Of a stretch of 13,522 bases of DNA, positions 5,989 through 13,131 are shown one piece after another. Within the stretch, counting starts at the first letter, position 1. Every line of letters begins with the position of its first letter. Both the position numbers and the translations under genes were made by a program. The notes beneath the pieces are model-generated. The model was not told the origin of the DNA, ran no database searches, and saw only the letters and a program-made list of their open reading frames with translations. This DNA comes from Bacillota bacterium (GTDB lineage: Bacteria; Bacillota; Clostridia; Acetivibrionales; DTU013), in NCBI GenBank assembly GCA_023435925.1, contig JAEZLF010000106.1, forward strand, positions 1-13,522. Reading direction: 5' to 3'.

Positions 5989-7199
5989 AACTCAGACATA
6001 TTTGGATTGTTTTCAAAAAAGAAGTTAAAGATTTGACTCGTGATAAACGAACCATTATCAGCAGTATATTGGTACCAATGCTGCTCATTCCGTTGCTCAA
6101 CATCGTGATGGGCGGCAGTGTAGAGAAATTCACCAGGGATTTGAATGAAAATGTGATTATGGCACTTTCTCCGGCTTCTAACACACCGGAGATCAAACAG
6201 CTGGTGGAAGAGAGATTGATAAAGAACAACCCCAACCTCAAACTTTTTGAGGAGGGAGATCCGGCTGAAGCGCTTAAAAATGAGAAGATCAGATGTATTG
6301 TAGATTTTGAAAGCGGCTATGAAGAAAAGCTAGAAAAAGGTATACCCTTCAAAATAACCATTCAGTATGATGACTCCAAGACAAAGTCGCAGGCGGGTGT
6401 TGATATCATCTCCGATGCAATCAAGGCGTTTGAAGCTGAAGTTGTCGGTGAAAGAATTGCTGCACTGGGTATTGACAAGGATATTCTTCAACCTGTTGAG
6501 ATTGAACGGCTCAATGTTGCGGTAAACGGGCAGGGTAATAACATGGTGCTAATGATGCTTCTGCCGATGATGGTGGGAATGCTGGTTTCTATTGGCGGTA
6601 TACCTGCGGCAACCGATCTGGTGGCAGGGGAGAAGGAACGAAATACGTTTGAACCGCTTCTGACGACCATGCCCGGAAGAGGATCCCTATTGCTTGGAAA
6701 GTATCTGGCGGTGACACTGTTTTCCTTTGTTAGCGTAGTTGCAATCGTAGCAGGGATGGCTATTGGATATATGATCAACCCAAGCTCCCTAACAATGGGC
6801 ATCGGTACGCAGATTTCAGGGTTTGAAGTTCAACCGCTGGCAGTTGTGCTGACACTGGCAATTACGATTGCTCTCGGAATGACCTTTTCAGGGATACAGA
6901 TTGCACTCAGTGCCTTCGCCAGATCTTATAAGGAAGCCCAGACATATTTGTCTTTCCTGATGATAATAGCAATGGTGCCCGGTTATGCAACCATGTTTAT
7001 GCAGCCCGGAGATCTGCAGCCGTTTATGTTTGTATTACCCGTGCTTAATACCATTTCTGCTTTTAAAATGATCCTTGGCGGTGTGGTCAACTATACCAAT
7101 TTGCTGCTGGCTCTTGTAACTTCCATTCTATTTGTAATCATTACTCTGTGGCTTGCCGCTTCGCTTTTCAAGAAGGAAAAGATCCTGTTCAGAAGTTAG
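5985..7199 (+). CDS. natB: ABC-2 type permease, NatB type
   Basis: The membrane subunit partnering NatA, probably exporting sodium or a related cation. The 404 residues match NatB-type permeases: a short cytoplasmic N-terminus, a first hydrophobic segment at about 24-44, a large soluble domain of about 140 residues, then about five or six hydrophobic segments (near 187-207, 238-264, 285-309, 320-337, 345-363, 371-393). The conserved cytoplasmic stretch GEKERNTFEPLL lies at 215-226, as in ABC-2 exporters of this group. The start overlaps the natA stop (ATGA). The gene ends only 5 bp from the stop of the convergent IspF-like gene, so no separate terminator fits between them. Confidence 0.88.
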   Translation: MKLRHIWIVFKKEVKDLTRDKRTIISSILVPMLLIPLLNIVMGGSVEKFTRDLNENVIMALSPASNTPEIKQLVEERLIKNNPNLKLFEEGDPAEALKNEKIRCIVDFESGYEEKLEKGIPFKITIQYDDSKTKSQAGVDIISDAIKAFEAEVVGERIAALGIDKDILQPVEIERLNVAVNGQGNNMVLMMLLPMMVGMLVSIGGIPAATDLVAGEKERNTFEPLLTTMPGRGSLLLGKYLAVTLFSFVSVVAIVAGMAIGYMINPSSLTMGIGTQISGFEVQPLAVVLTLAITIALGMTFSGIQIALSAFARSYKEAQTYLSFLMIIAMVPGYATMFMQPGDLQPFMFVLPVLNTISAFKMILGGVVNYTNLLLALVTSILFVIITLWLAASLFKKEKILFRS

Positions 7200-7204
7200 T
7201 TGGA

Positions 7205-7675
7205 TCAAATCACGGTGATAATGCTCAACACCTGAATTCCAAGGCCTTGCCCAAATTGGGTCAGGCCTTCTCCTGTTGTGGCTGTTATGCCAATACAGTT
7301 CTCAGGAATATCCAGAAGAGCGGACAGATTTTGCCGGATTTCTTGAATCCTTGGCGTTATCTTTGGTCTGAGACATTCGATGGATATGGAAAGATGGACA
7401 ATTCTGTGTTCATTCAGATATTTCAAGGCTTCACGCAGGTACACGCTGCTATCGGTGATGCCCTGCTTCAGACACAAATGATCGCTGATCTCGCCGAGTA
7501 TATTTACACAGGTAACGCCGGAGATAGCATTTGTGACAGAGTGCAGGATGACATCAGCATCACTGTTGCCTTTTAGCGGCGGTTCCCCTTCAAAAATTAT
7601 TCCACCCAGCACGAGCTGCTTCTCATGATCTTCAAAATCAAATCTATGGCTGTCCTGCCCAATACCTACCTTCAT
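7205..7675 (-). CDS. Divergent IspF-like (MECDP synthase family) protein
   Basis: A member of the IspF fold family; IspF cyclises CDP-ME 2-phosphate to MECDP in isoprenoid synthesis. From the ATG at 7675 it has 156 residues, and the metal ligands fall at D8, H10 and H45, nearly the positions in E. coli (D8, H10, H42). Differences from canonical IspF, by memory of the family, include N37 in place of the usual His in HSDGD, N in place of Asp in TDALLG, GEIS in place of GDIG with no FPDTD motif after it, and TTGEGLTQFGQG in place of TTTEKLGFTGRG. The zinc half is kept and the substrate half is remodelled, so activity is uncertain. A GTG-GTG start at 7687 is possible, but the ATG fits the family N-terminus. 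I recall similar divergent homologues in Clostridia. A canonical ispF is probably needed elsewhere. Confidence 0.8.
   Translation of the reverse strand: MKVGIGQDSHRFDFEDHEKQLVLGGIIFEGEPPLKGNSDADVILHSVTNAISGVTCVNILGEISDHLCLKQGITDSSVYLREALKYLNEHRIVHLSISIECLRPKITPRIQEIRQNLSALLDIPENCIGITATTGEGLTQFGQGLGIQVLSIITVI
7241..7269. repeat. Two-part palindromic hairpin inside the IspF-like gene end
   Basis: AAGGCCT (7241-7247) pairs with AGGCCTT (7263-7269). Inside, CCCA (7250-7253) pairs with TGGG (7257-7260) around a 3-nt loop. The hairpin begins 42 nt after the natB stop codon and lies in the coding end of the convergent IspF-like gene, where it encodes the glycine-rich motif. No T-run follows. It could mark the 3' end of the natB transcript. 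Confidence 0.45.
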
Positions 7676-7722
7676 CCCGGTCACCACTTTCTTTACTATT
7701 GATATCTCTATAACTCAATTGC

Positions 7723-7751
7723 ATTATATTACGGTGCAGACCACTTGTCAA
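7723..7751 (-). promoter_or_regulatory. Consensus promoter of the IspF-like gene
   Basis: On the minus strand, TTGACA (7746-7751), 17 bp and TATAAT (7723-7728), a perfect sigma-A promoter. Transcription would start near 7716, about 41 nt before the ATG at 7675. It stands back to back with the promoter of the LacI-family gene. Confidence 0.8.
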
Positions 7752-7767
7752 AAAACGCAGATTTGTA

Positions 7768-7796
7768 TTGACGGATGGGTATCCTTTTGTTATTAT
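7768..7796 (+). promoter_or_regulatory. Promoter of the LacI-family regulator
   Basis: TTGACG (7768-7773), a 17-bp spacer and TATTAT (7791-7796) match sigma-A at five of six bases each. Transcription would start near 7803, directly before the operator at 7807-7820. This makes the far-upstream TTG at 7768 an unlikely translation start. Confidence 0.65.
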
Positions 7797-7806
7797 TAGT
7801 TCGAGA

Positions 7807-7820
7807 GCTAAACGTTTTGC
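7807..7820. promoter_or_regulatory. LacI-family operator O1 (autoregulation)
   Basis: GCTAAACGTTTTGC has the AAACGTTT palindrome with its central CG, typical of LacI/GalR operators. Its reverse complement matches the site at 8930-8943 at 12 of 14 bases. It lies a few bases downstream of the predicted start of the regulator's own transcript, so binding would block it. Confidence 0.65.
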
Positions 7821-7821
7821 G

Positions 7822-8844
7822 ATGGCGGTGATTAACATAGCGGCAACAATGAAGGATGTAGCAAAATACACGGGTTTATCCATTGCGACCATATCAAAAT
7901 ATATCAATGGTGGTAACGTTCTTGATCAAAACAAGGTGCTGATCGAGGACGCGATTAAAAAGCTGAACTTTAAAGTGAATGAGATTGCCAGAGGTCTGAA
8001 GACAAACAAAACAATGACAATTGGCGTTCTCATACCCGATTTCAAAAATATCTTCTTTACAAGCATTGTTTCAAATATTGAGAATGTTCTGATACAAAAC
8101 GGATACAGCACAATTATTTGTGATTATAAAAAAAGTGATCGGCTGGAGAAAGAAAAATTCGACTTTTTGGTAAACAAACAGGTTGACGGGATTATTACAA
8201 TTCCGCAAGGGAGCAATGAGCAAAGCGTTCAAAGGCTTCTTGATGAAAGCGTGCCGGTTGTGTTAATAGACAGGGCATTGGATGGAGTAAGTTGTGATAC
8301 GGTGCTGGTGGACAATATGAACGCGGCTTATGACGCTGTCGAGCACCTGATTGTCAGCGGACATAAAAGAATTGGAATCATATGTGGGCCGGATTATATC
8401 TTTACTGCACAAGAGAGATTGAAAGGCTATATCAGAGTACATGAAGATTACTCCATGAAAATAGATGAAACCCTTATAAAGAAAGGAGATTATGAAAGCG
8501 ATAGCGGGTACAGGCTGCTCAATGAACTAATGGACCTGGAAGTGCATCCGAGTGCTGTTTTTGTTACGAACTATGAAATGACGATCGGTGCAATTATGGC
8601 GATTCATGACAGAGATGTGAAAATACCTGAAGAGCTATCTGTTATCGGGTTTGACAACCTTCACATGGCAAAAATCGTAAAACCGTCGCTATCGATTATT
8701 GTACAGCCCATGGAGCAAATAGGTGAGGCAGCGGCACAATTGCTTTTAAAGAGATTAAAGGGGGATATGAGCAACTACCCTTCCATGCTAAGGCTAAAAA
8801 CAGAATTGCAGATCAACAAATCGGTTAAGGAACTGACCTTGTGA
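7822..8844 (+). CDS. LacI-family transcriptional regulator
   Basis: A 340-residue DNA-binding regulator that probably controls the sugar operon just downstream. The N-terminal LacI helix-turn-helix is at about 9-29 (TMKDVAKYTG, then LSIATISKYING). The hinge helix is near 52-63 (VNEIARGLKTNK). The rest is a periplasmic-binding-protein-like effector domain that starts IGVLIPDFKNIFFTSI, continues with SGHKRIGIICGP and ends with LSVIGFDN and VQPMEQIGEAAAQLLLKRL. The effector is likely a sugar or sugar phosphate but is not readable from sequence. Start choice is uncertain: ATG 7822, GTG 7828 and ATG 7849 are all in frame and none has a strong ribosome binding site. The helix-turn-helix domain argues against 7849. 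An operator at its own promoter predicts autoregulation. It is divergent from the IspF-like gene. Confidence 0.93.
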   Translation: MAVINIAATMKDVAKYTGLSIATISKYINGGNVLDQNKVLIEDAIKKLNFKVNEIARGLKTNKTMTIGVLIPDFKNIFFTSIVSNIENVLIQNGYSTIICDYKKSDRLEKEKFDFLVNKQVDGIITIPQGSNEQSVQRLLDESVPVVLIDRALDGVSCDTVLVDNMNAAYDAVEHLIVSGHKRIGIICGPDYIFTAQERLKGYIRVHEDYSMKIDETLIKKGDYESDSGYRLLNELMDLEVHPSAVFVTNYEMTIGAIMAIHDRDVKIPEELSVIGFDNLHMAKIVKPSLSIIVQPMEQIGEAAAQLLLKRLKGDMSNYPSMLRLKTELQINKSVKELTL

Positions 8845-8929
8845 TTTTCAGCGAGGCAGCTACGTTACAGGGACTGCTACGATATATGCAACATAGCAGA
8901 ATGATTCCAATTAAGTATTTTGCATTACA

Positions 8930-8943
8930 GTGAAACGTTTAGC
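8930..8943. promoter_or_regulatory. LacI-family operator O2 upstream of the kinase gene
   Basis: GTGAAACGTTTAGC, 12 of 14 identical to the reverse complement of O1. It is centred about 49 bp upstream of the transcription start predicted from the -10 box at 8974-8979. It resembles a CcpA cre site only in its core (the TG and CA arms do not line up), so the local LacI protein is the better candidate. Confidence 0.65.
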
Positions 8944-8973
8944 GGTAATTATAAGAAACTAAGCGAAATGATA

Positions 8974-8979
8974 TATAAT
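8974..8979 (+). promoter_or_regulatory. -10 box of the sugar operon promoter, weak -35
   Basis: A perfect TATAAT lies 27 bp before the kinase ATG, but the hexamer at -35 spacing is ATAAGA, a poor match. Transcription would start near 8986. The weak -35 suggests dependence on an activator or a naturally weak promoter; O2 lies just upstream of it. Confidence 0.5.
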
Positions 8980-9005
8980 GGTGTATTTCAAGAAGGAGAT
9001 TACGT

Positions 9006-10529
9006 ATGGAGAAGCTCTTATTGGGAATTGATATTGGGACGTCCGCCTGCAAGGCCGCTGTTTTTAACTTAGACGGTGAAGTGCTGGCACAGTCTGCTAG
9101 CGAGTACCAGGTTTATTACCCGGCTCCGGGCTATGTTGAACAAAATCCGCTGGAGTGGTGGGACGGGGTATGTCTGGCTATCAGAGATATTCTTCAGAAT
9201 AATGCTATCGATGCGAATCAGATTGCCGGTATCGGACTGGATGGACAGAGCTGGTCGGCAATACCGGTAGATAAAGGGGGCAACGTGCTCTATAACACTC
9301 CGATATGGATGGATACAAGGGCAGCGGATATTTGTAAAAAGGTTACCGACAGAATCGGCTTTGACCGGATATTCAGCATCAGTGGCAACGCTTTGGAACC
9401 AACCTACTCCACACCCAAGATTCTGTGGTTTATGGAAAACAAACCTGAGATCTACAAAAATGCCTACAAGTTTCTACAAAGCAACAGTTATATAGCATTC
9501 CGGCTGACAGGGGTCATGACGCAGGATATTTCCCAGGGATACGGACTTCACATGTTTCATATGGAAAAGGGAACATATGATGATGATCTGTGTGAAGAGC
9601 TGGGTATTTCCAGAGAAAAGCTTCCTGATGTTTTTCCATCACACCAGGTAATTGGCGGGGTGACGGCTAAAGCTGCCGAACTGACAGGATTAAAGCCTGG
9701 AACTCCGGTAGTGGCAGGAGGGCTGGATGCTGCCTGCGGCACCCTTGGCGCCGGTGTATTCAAAACCGGACAAACGCAGGAACAGGGGGGACAGGCCGGA
9801 GGAATGAGCATATGCGTTGATAAAGCATTGTCCCATCCCAAATTGATCTTAAGTTCACATGTTGTGCCTGATTTGTGGCTCCTTCAAGGCGGTACGGTGG
9901 GAGGCGGAGGCAGTATTAAGTGGTTCAGGGAGCAGCTGGGCGCCAGTGAGGATGCACAAGAAAAGCTTACAGGAGTCAGTGCCTTCAAAATAATGGATGA
10001 AGAAGCAGCGGCCATTCCGCATGGGTCCGAAGGCTTGATATTTCTTCCCTATATGGCCGGTGAAAGGTCTCCCATATGGGACAGTAATGCCAAAGGAGTT
10101 TTCTTCGGACTTGGATATGACAAAACCAGAGCCCATATGATCCGTTCGGTAATGGAGGGTTGTGCCTATGCCCTATATCACAATATGGAGACGGCGCAGG
10201 AGAGCGGAGTCCGGGCAGATGTTCTCAATGCAATGGGAGGAGCAGCGAATAGCAGGCTTTGGACTCAGATCAAGGCGGATGTTACCGGTACGGCTATTCA
10301 TGTGCCCGCATCCGACACAGCCACGACATTGGGTGCAGCCATATTGGCCGGAGTTGGCACAGGCGAATATAAGAGCTTTGACGAAGCCGTTTCGCGGACG
10401 ATCCGTGTAGGAAGGGTTCATGAACCGGATATGAAGGCGCACAGTATTTATATGAAGTATTATGAAATTTATCTTGAGCTTTATGAAAAGCTGAAAGGTA
10501 CGATGCAGAAAATCAATTCTATTAATTAG
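9006..10529 (+). CDS. FGGY-family sugar kinase (xylulokinase-like)
   Basis: An ATP-dependent carbohydrate kinase of the FGGY family; 507 residues is the usual length. The first phosphate-binding segment LGIDIGTSACKAAVF is at 6-20. The probable catalytic aspartate is D241 in VAGGLDAACGTLGAG. A second nucleotide-binding region includes GGTVGGGGS and GGAANSRLW, with PASDTATTLGAAILAGVG near the end. Overall it is closest in style to xylulokinases, but where those usually have GQMHG this protein has GLDGQSWSA (77-85), so the substrate may differ. AAGGAGA at 8993-8999 serves the ATG at 9006. It is the first gene of the sugar operon. The GatD- and GatZ-type neighbours suggest a ketohexose or hexitol substrate, which is inference. 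Confidence 0.9.
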   Translation: MEKLLLGIDIGTSACKAAVFNLDGEVLAQSASEYQVYYPAPGYVEQNPLEWWDGVCLAIRDILQNNAIDANQIAGIGLDGQSWSAIPVDKGGNVLYNTPIWMDTRAADICKKVTDRIGFDRIFSISGNALEPTYSTPKILWFMENKPEIYKNAYKFLQSNSYIAFRLTGVMTQDISQGYGLHMFHMEKGTYDDDLCEELGISREKLPDVFPSHQVIGGVTAKAAELTGLKPGTPVVAGGLDAACGTLGAGVFKTGQTQEQGGQAGGMSICVDKALSHPKLILSSHVVPDLWLLQGGTVGGGGSIKWFREQLGASEDAQEKLTGVSAFKIMDEEAAAIPHGSEGLIFLPYMAGERSPIWDSNAKGVFFGLGYDKTRAHMIRSVMEGCAYALYHNMETAQESGVRADVLNAMGGAANSRLWTQIKADVTGTAIHVPASDTATTLGAAILAGVGTGEYKSFDEAVSRTIRVGRVHEPDMKAHSIYMKYYEIYLELYEKLKGTMQKINSIN

Positions 10530-10611
10530 AGAATATGTAGAAGATTAATTTAGGAACATAAAAGGTAAGTCAAAGAACATGTATAAATTGAAATGAGAGG
10601 TGTGATGGTTC

Positions 10612-11658
10612 ATGAAAGCAGCAGTTCTATATGGGAAGGGCGATCTGAGATATGAGGATTATCCAAACCCCGTAGCGCAGGCTGGTGAGGTTCTGGTAAA
10701 AGTAAAGGCAACGGGAATTTGCGGCTCTGATATTCCAAGGGTCAATTCCGGTACGGCACACTATTTTCCCATTGTTTTGGGCCATGAGTTTTCAGGAGAG
10801 GTTGTTGAGATTGGGGAGGGTGTAGCAACATTGAAGCCCGGTGACCGGGTTTCAGGTGCGCCGCTTTTACCCTGTCTGAAGTGCGATGATTGTCAGCGGG
10901 GCAACTACGCATTATGTAAGTTTTATAGCTTCATTGGTTCAAGAGAGCAGGGCAGCTTTGCAGAGTATGTAAAAATGCCGGAAAGAAATGCCGTAAAATT
11001 TGACAGCAATGTAAGCTTTGAGCAGGGCGCATTCTTTGAACCATCCACCGTAGCGCTTCATGGCTTACGATGTGCCGATTACCGCGGGGGAGAGGATGTT
11101 GCTATTCTTGGCGGCGGAACCATAGGTCTTTTCACAGCGCAATGGGCAAGGATATTCGGTGCGAAGAGGGTCTTTGTATTTGATATTGACAATGACAGAC
11201 TGGCACTTGCCGAAAAGCTGGGAGCGGATATTACGATCAATACCCTGGAGCCGGATTTTAAAGAGAAAGCAATGGAGCTTACCAACGGAAAAGGATTTGG
11301 TTTTGTATATGAAACGGCAGGTGTAGACGTAACGGAAAAGCTGGCATTTGAACTTGCCGGAAACAAAGCAAGTGTATGCTTTATTGGAACGCCTACAAGG
11401 GATCTTACGTTCACGCCGAGACTTTTTGAAAACATGAACAGGAAGGAATTCAGACTGACAGGCTCGTGGATGTCTTATAGTGCTCCGTTTCCGGGCAGTG
11501 AATGGAAGGACACCGCGTATTATTTTTCTTCCGGTGCATTAAAATTCGATGAGAGCTTTATCTTTAAGAAGCTTCCCATGTCAAAAGCGGCTGAAGCATT
11601 TGACATGTTTAAAACACCCGGGACGGTAAAGGGAAAAATTCTGTTGGTTAATGCATAA
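10612..11658 (+). CDS. gatD: Zinc-dependent dehydrogenase, galactitol-1-phosphate 5-dehydrogenase type
   Basis: A medium-chain zinc alcohol dehydrogenase, 348 residues. It matches E. coli GatD in several places: ICGSDIPR, YFPIVLGHEFSG, FIGSREQGSFAEY and LTGSWMSYSAPFPGSEW. The catalytic zinc set is C37, H58, E59 and E143. The structural zinc cysteines are C88, C91, C94 and C102. The Rossmann motif GGGTIG is at 167-172, and an acidic D191 at the end of the next strand favours NAD. GatD oxidises galactitol 1-phosphate to D-tagatose 6-phosphate; a non-phosphorylated hexitol is also possible here because the operon has its own kinase. GAGAGGTG precedes the ATG. The 82-bp gap to the kinase shows no terminator. 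Confidence 0.88.
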   Translation: MKAAVLYGKGDLRYEDYPNPVAQAGEVLVKVKATGICGSDIPRVNSGTAHYFPIVLGHEFSGEVVEIGEGVATLKPGDRVSGAPLLPCLKCDDCQRGNYALCKFYSFIGSREQGSFAEYVKMPERNAVKFDSNVSFEQGAFFEPSTVALHGLRCADYRGGEDVAILGGGTIGLFTAQWARIFGAKRVFVFDIDNDRLALAEKLGADITINTLEPDFKEKAMELTNGKGFGFVYETAGVDVTEKLAFELAGNKASVCFIGTPTRDLTFTPRLFENMNRKEFRLTGSWMSYSAPFPGSEWKDTAYYFSSGALKFDESFIFKKLPMSKAAEAFDMFKTPGTVKGKILLVNA

Positions 11659-11695
11659 CAAAGCAGGCAAATATATGGAAAGAAGGTTGAGCAGT

Positions 11696-13009
11696 ATGCA
11701 GAAGCTGCATCCGATAAAAAATATAGTAGTGCAACAGAAGAAAGGTGTTCCGGTGGGGATTTACTCTGCCTGCACCGCAAGTGATCTTGTCATTGAAGCA
11801 GTCATGGAAAGGTCGATGAAGGACAATGAGGTGGTTCTGATCGAAGCGACTGCAAATCAGGTCAACCAATATGGCGGATATACCGGAATGAAACCGGCTG
11901 ATTACAGGGATTTTGTCTATTCACTGGCCGATAAAACAGGTTTTCCGAAGGATAAGATCATACTGGGGGGCGACCACCTTGGACCTCTTACATGGAAGAG
12001 CTTGCCGGCAGACAGGGCAATGGAGGAATCCAGGGAGCTAATCCGTCAATTTGTGCTGGCCGGCTTTACAAAGATCCATATCGATACCAGTATGCATCTT
12101 GGCGATGATAACCCGAAGGAAAAGCTGGATACGAAAATTATCGCAGAGAGAGGTGCTGTTCTGGCAGAGGTTGCCGAAGCGGCTTATGAGGAGCTAAAGG
12201 CAATAGATCCGGATGCGCTGCACCCGGTGTATGTTGTCGGAAGTGAGGTGCCGGTTCCGGGAGGCAGCCAGGAGGAAGAGGAAGGGGTACAGGTAACAAA
12301 AACGGAAGACTTTGAAGAGACCGTCAGCGTCTTCAGGGAAGCGTTTGTCAGACATCAGCTGGAAAATGCATGGGAACATGTGATTGCGGTTGTGGTTCAG
12401 CCGGGAGTAGAGTTTGGAGACGAAAGTATCCACGAATACGACAGACAGGCGGCCAGGGAGCTTTGTGAAGCGCTTAAAAAATATCCCAATCTTGTATTTG
12501 AGGGCCATTCGACCGATTATCAAACGCCTGAGGCTTTTCGAGAAATGGTTGAGGACGGCATAGCAATTCTTAAGGTGGGGCCTGCGCTGACCTTTGCTCT
12601 CAGGGAGGCACTCTTTGCAATGGCAATGATAGAGAATGAGCTTTTCAGGAATACAGATAGTTGTCAGCCTTCCGGATTTATTGATGTGCTGGAGGAAATG
12701 ATGCTGAGAAACCCTGATAATTGGAAGAAGCATTATCATGGCAATGAGGATAAGCTGAGGCTGGCCAGAAAGTATAGTCTATCTGACAGGTGCAGATACT
12801 ATTTGCCTGTTCCCGAGGTGAAGGAAGCCGTCGGTAAAATGCTCCGCAACATGAATACCGTAAAAATCCCGCTTACATTGTTAAGCCAGTATATGCCGAT
12901 TCAGTACACCAAGGTAAGAAACAGGCAGCTTGATAACGATCCGGTGAGCCTGATCAAGGACAGAGTCGTGAACTGTATCGATGAGTATCTTTACGGTTGC
13001 AAACAATGA
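11696..13009 (+). CDS. gatZ: GatZ/KbaZ-family protein (tagatose-bisphosphate aldolase subunit or epimerase)
   Basis: This family is known as the non-catalytic subunit of class II D-tagatose-1,6-bisphosphate aldolase. From ATG 11696 it has 437 residues (E. coli KbaZ about 426). Family motifs run along its length: GIYSAC (21-26), EATANQVNQYGGYTGM (50-65), GGDHLGP (91-97), then IHIDTSM, GSEVPVPGG, VVQPGVEFGDE, EGHSTDYQTP, ILKVGPALTFALREALF, HYHG and LLSQYMPIQYTKVR. The start is chosen for AGAAGG at 11681-11686 and the family N-terminus; an upstream in-frame ATG at 11651 would overlap gatD and has no clear ribosome binding site. No GatY/KbaY catalytic partner is present in the window. Some stand-alone relatives are reported as 4-epimerases of fructose 6-phosphate or tagatose 6-phosphate, which would fit the context. 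Confidence 0.92.
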   Translation: MQKLHPIKNIVVQQKKGVPVGIYSACTASDLVIEAVMERSMKDNEVVLIEATANQVNQYGGYTGMKPADYRDFVYSLADKTGFPKDKIILGGDHLGPLTWKSLPADRAMEESRELIRQFVLAGFTKIHIDTSMHLGDDNPKEKLDTKIIAERGAVLAEVAEAAYEELKAIDPDALHPVYVVGSEVPVPGGSQEEEEGVQVTKTEDFEETVSVFREAFVRHQLENAWEHVIAVVVQPGVEFGDESIHEYDRQAARELCEALKKYPNLVFEGHSTDYQTPEAFREMVEDGIAILKVGPALTFALREALFAMAMIENELFRNTDSCQPSGFIDVLEEMMLRNPDNWKKHYHGNEDKLRLARKYSLSDRCRYYLPVPEVKEAVGKMLRNMNTVKIPLTLLSQYMPIQYTKVRNRQLDNDPVSLIKDRVVNCIDEYLYGCKQ

Positions 13010-13022
13010 AAAAATGAAATTA

Positions 13023-13066
13023 TGCTCCCATGTAATATTCAAATTGCTGAGGTGTATGGGCGAGCA
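13023..13066 (+). repeat. Imperfect hairpin between gatZ and the mutarotase gene
   Basis: TGCTCCCAT (13023-13031) can pair with ATGGGCGAGCA (13056-13066), nine pairs with two bulged bases and a 24-nt loop. No T-run follows, so full termination is unlikely. It may lower or protect transcripts within the operon. Confidence 0.35.
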
Positions 13067-13093
13067 GTTAACAAAATCAACGGTACGCTTCGA

Positions 13094-13107
13094 TAGAAAC
13101 GTTAAAT
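13094..13107. promoter_or_regulatory. Possible third LacI-type operator before the mutarotase
   Basis: TAGAAACGTTAAAT shares the GAAACGTT core with O2 and matches it at 9 of 14 bases. It lies 24 bp upstream of the mutarotase start. No convincing promoter is visible next to it, so it may be an internal roadblock or auxiliary site, or chance. Confidence 0.35.
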
Positions 13108-13131
13108 TAATCTTGAAAGGATGAATGTGCT

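Noticed and set aside
7768..7821. TTG start at 7768 for the LacI-family gene
   Set aside because: This TTG is part of the predicted -35 box, and the transcript would start about 35 bp later; the added residues are not part of the LacI fold.
8930..8943. CcpA catabolite-repression (cre) site
   Set aside because: The core matches, but the outer TG and CA positions of the cre consensus do not line up; the near-identical copy at the local regulator's promoter makes that regulator the better candidate.
12194..12739. Minus-strand open frame of 181 codons inside gatZ
   Set aside because: It is a shadow of the GatZ frame, which carries conserved motifs throughout this stretch.
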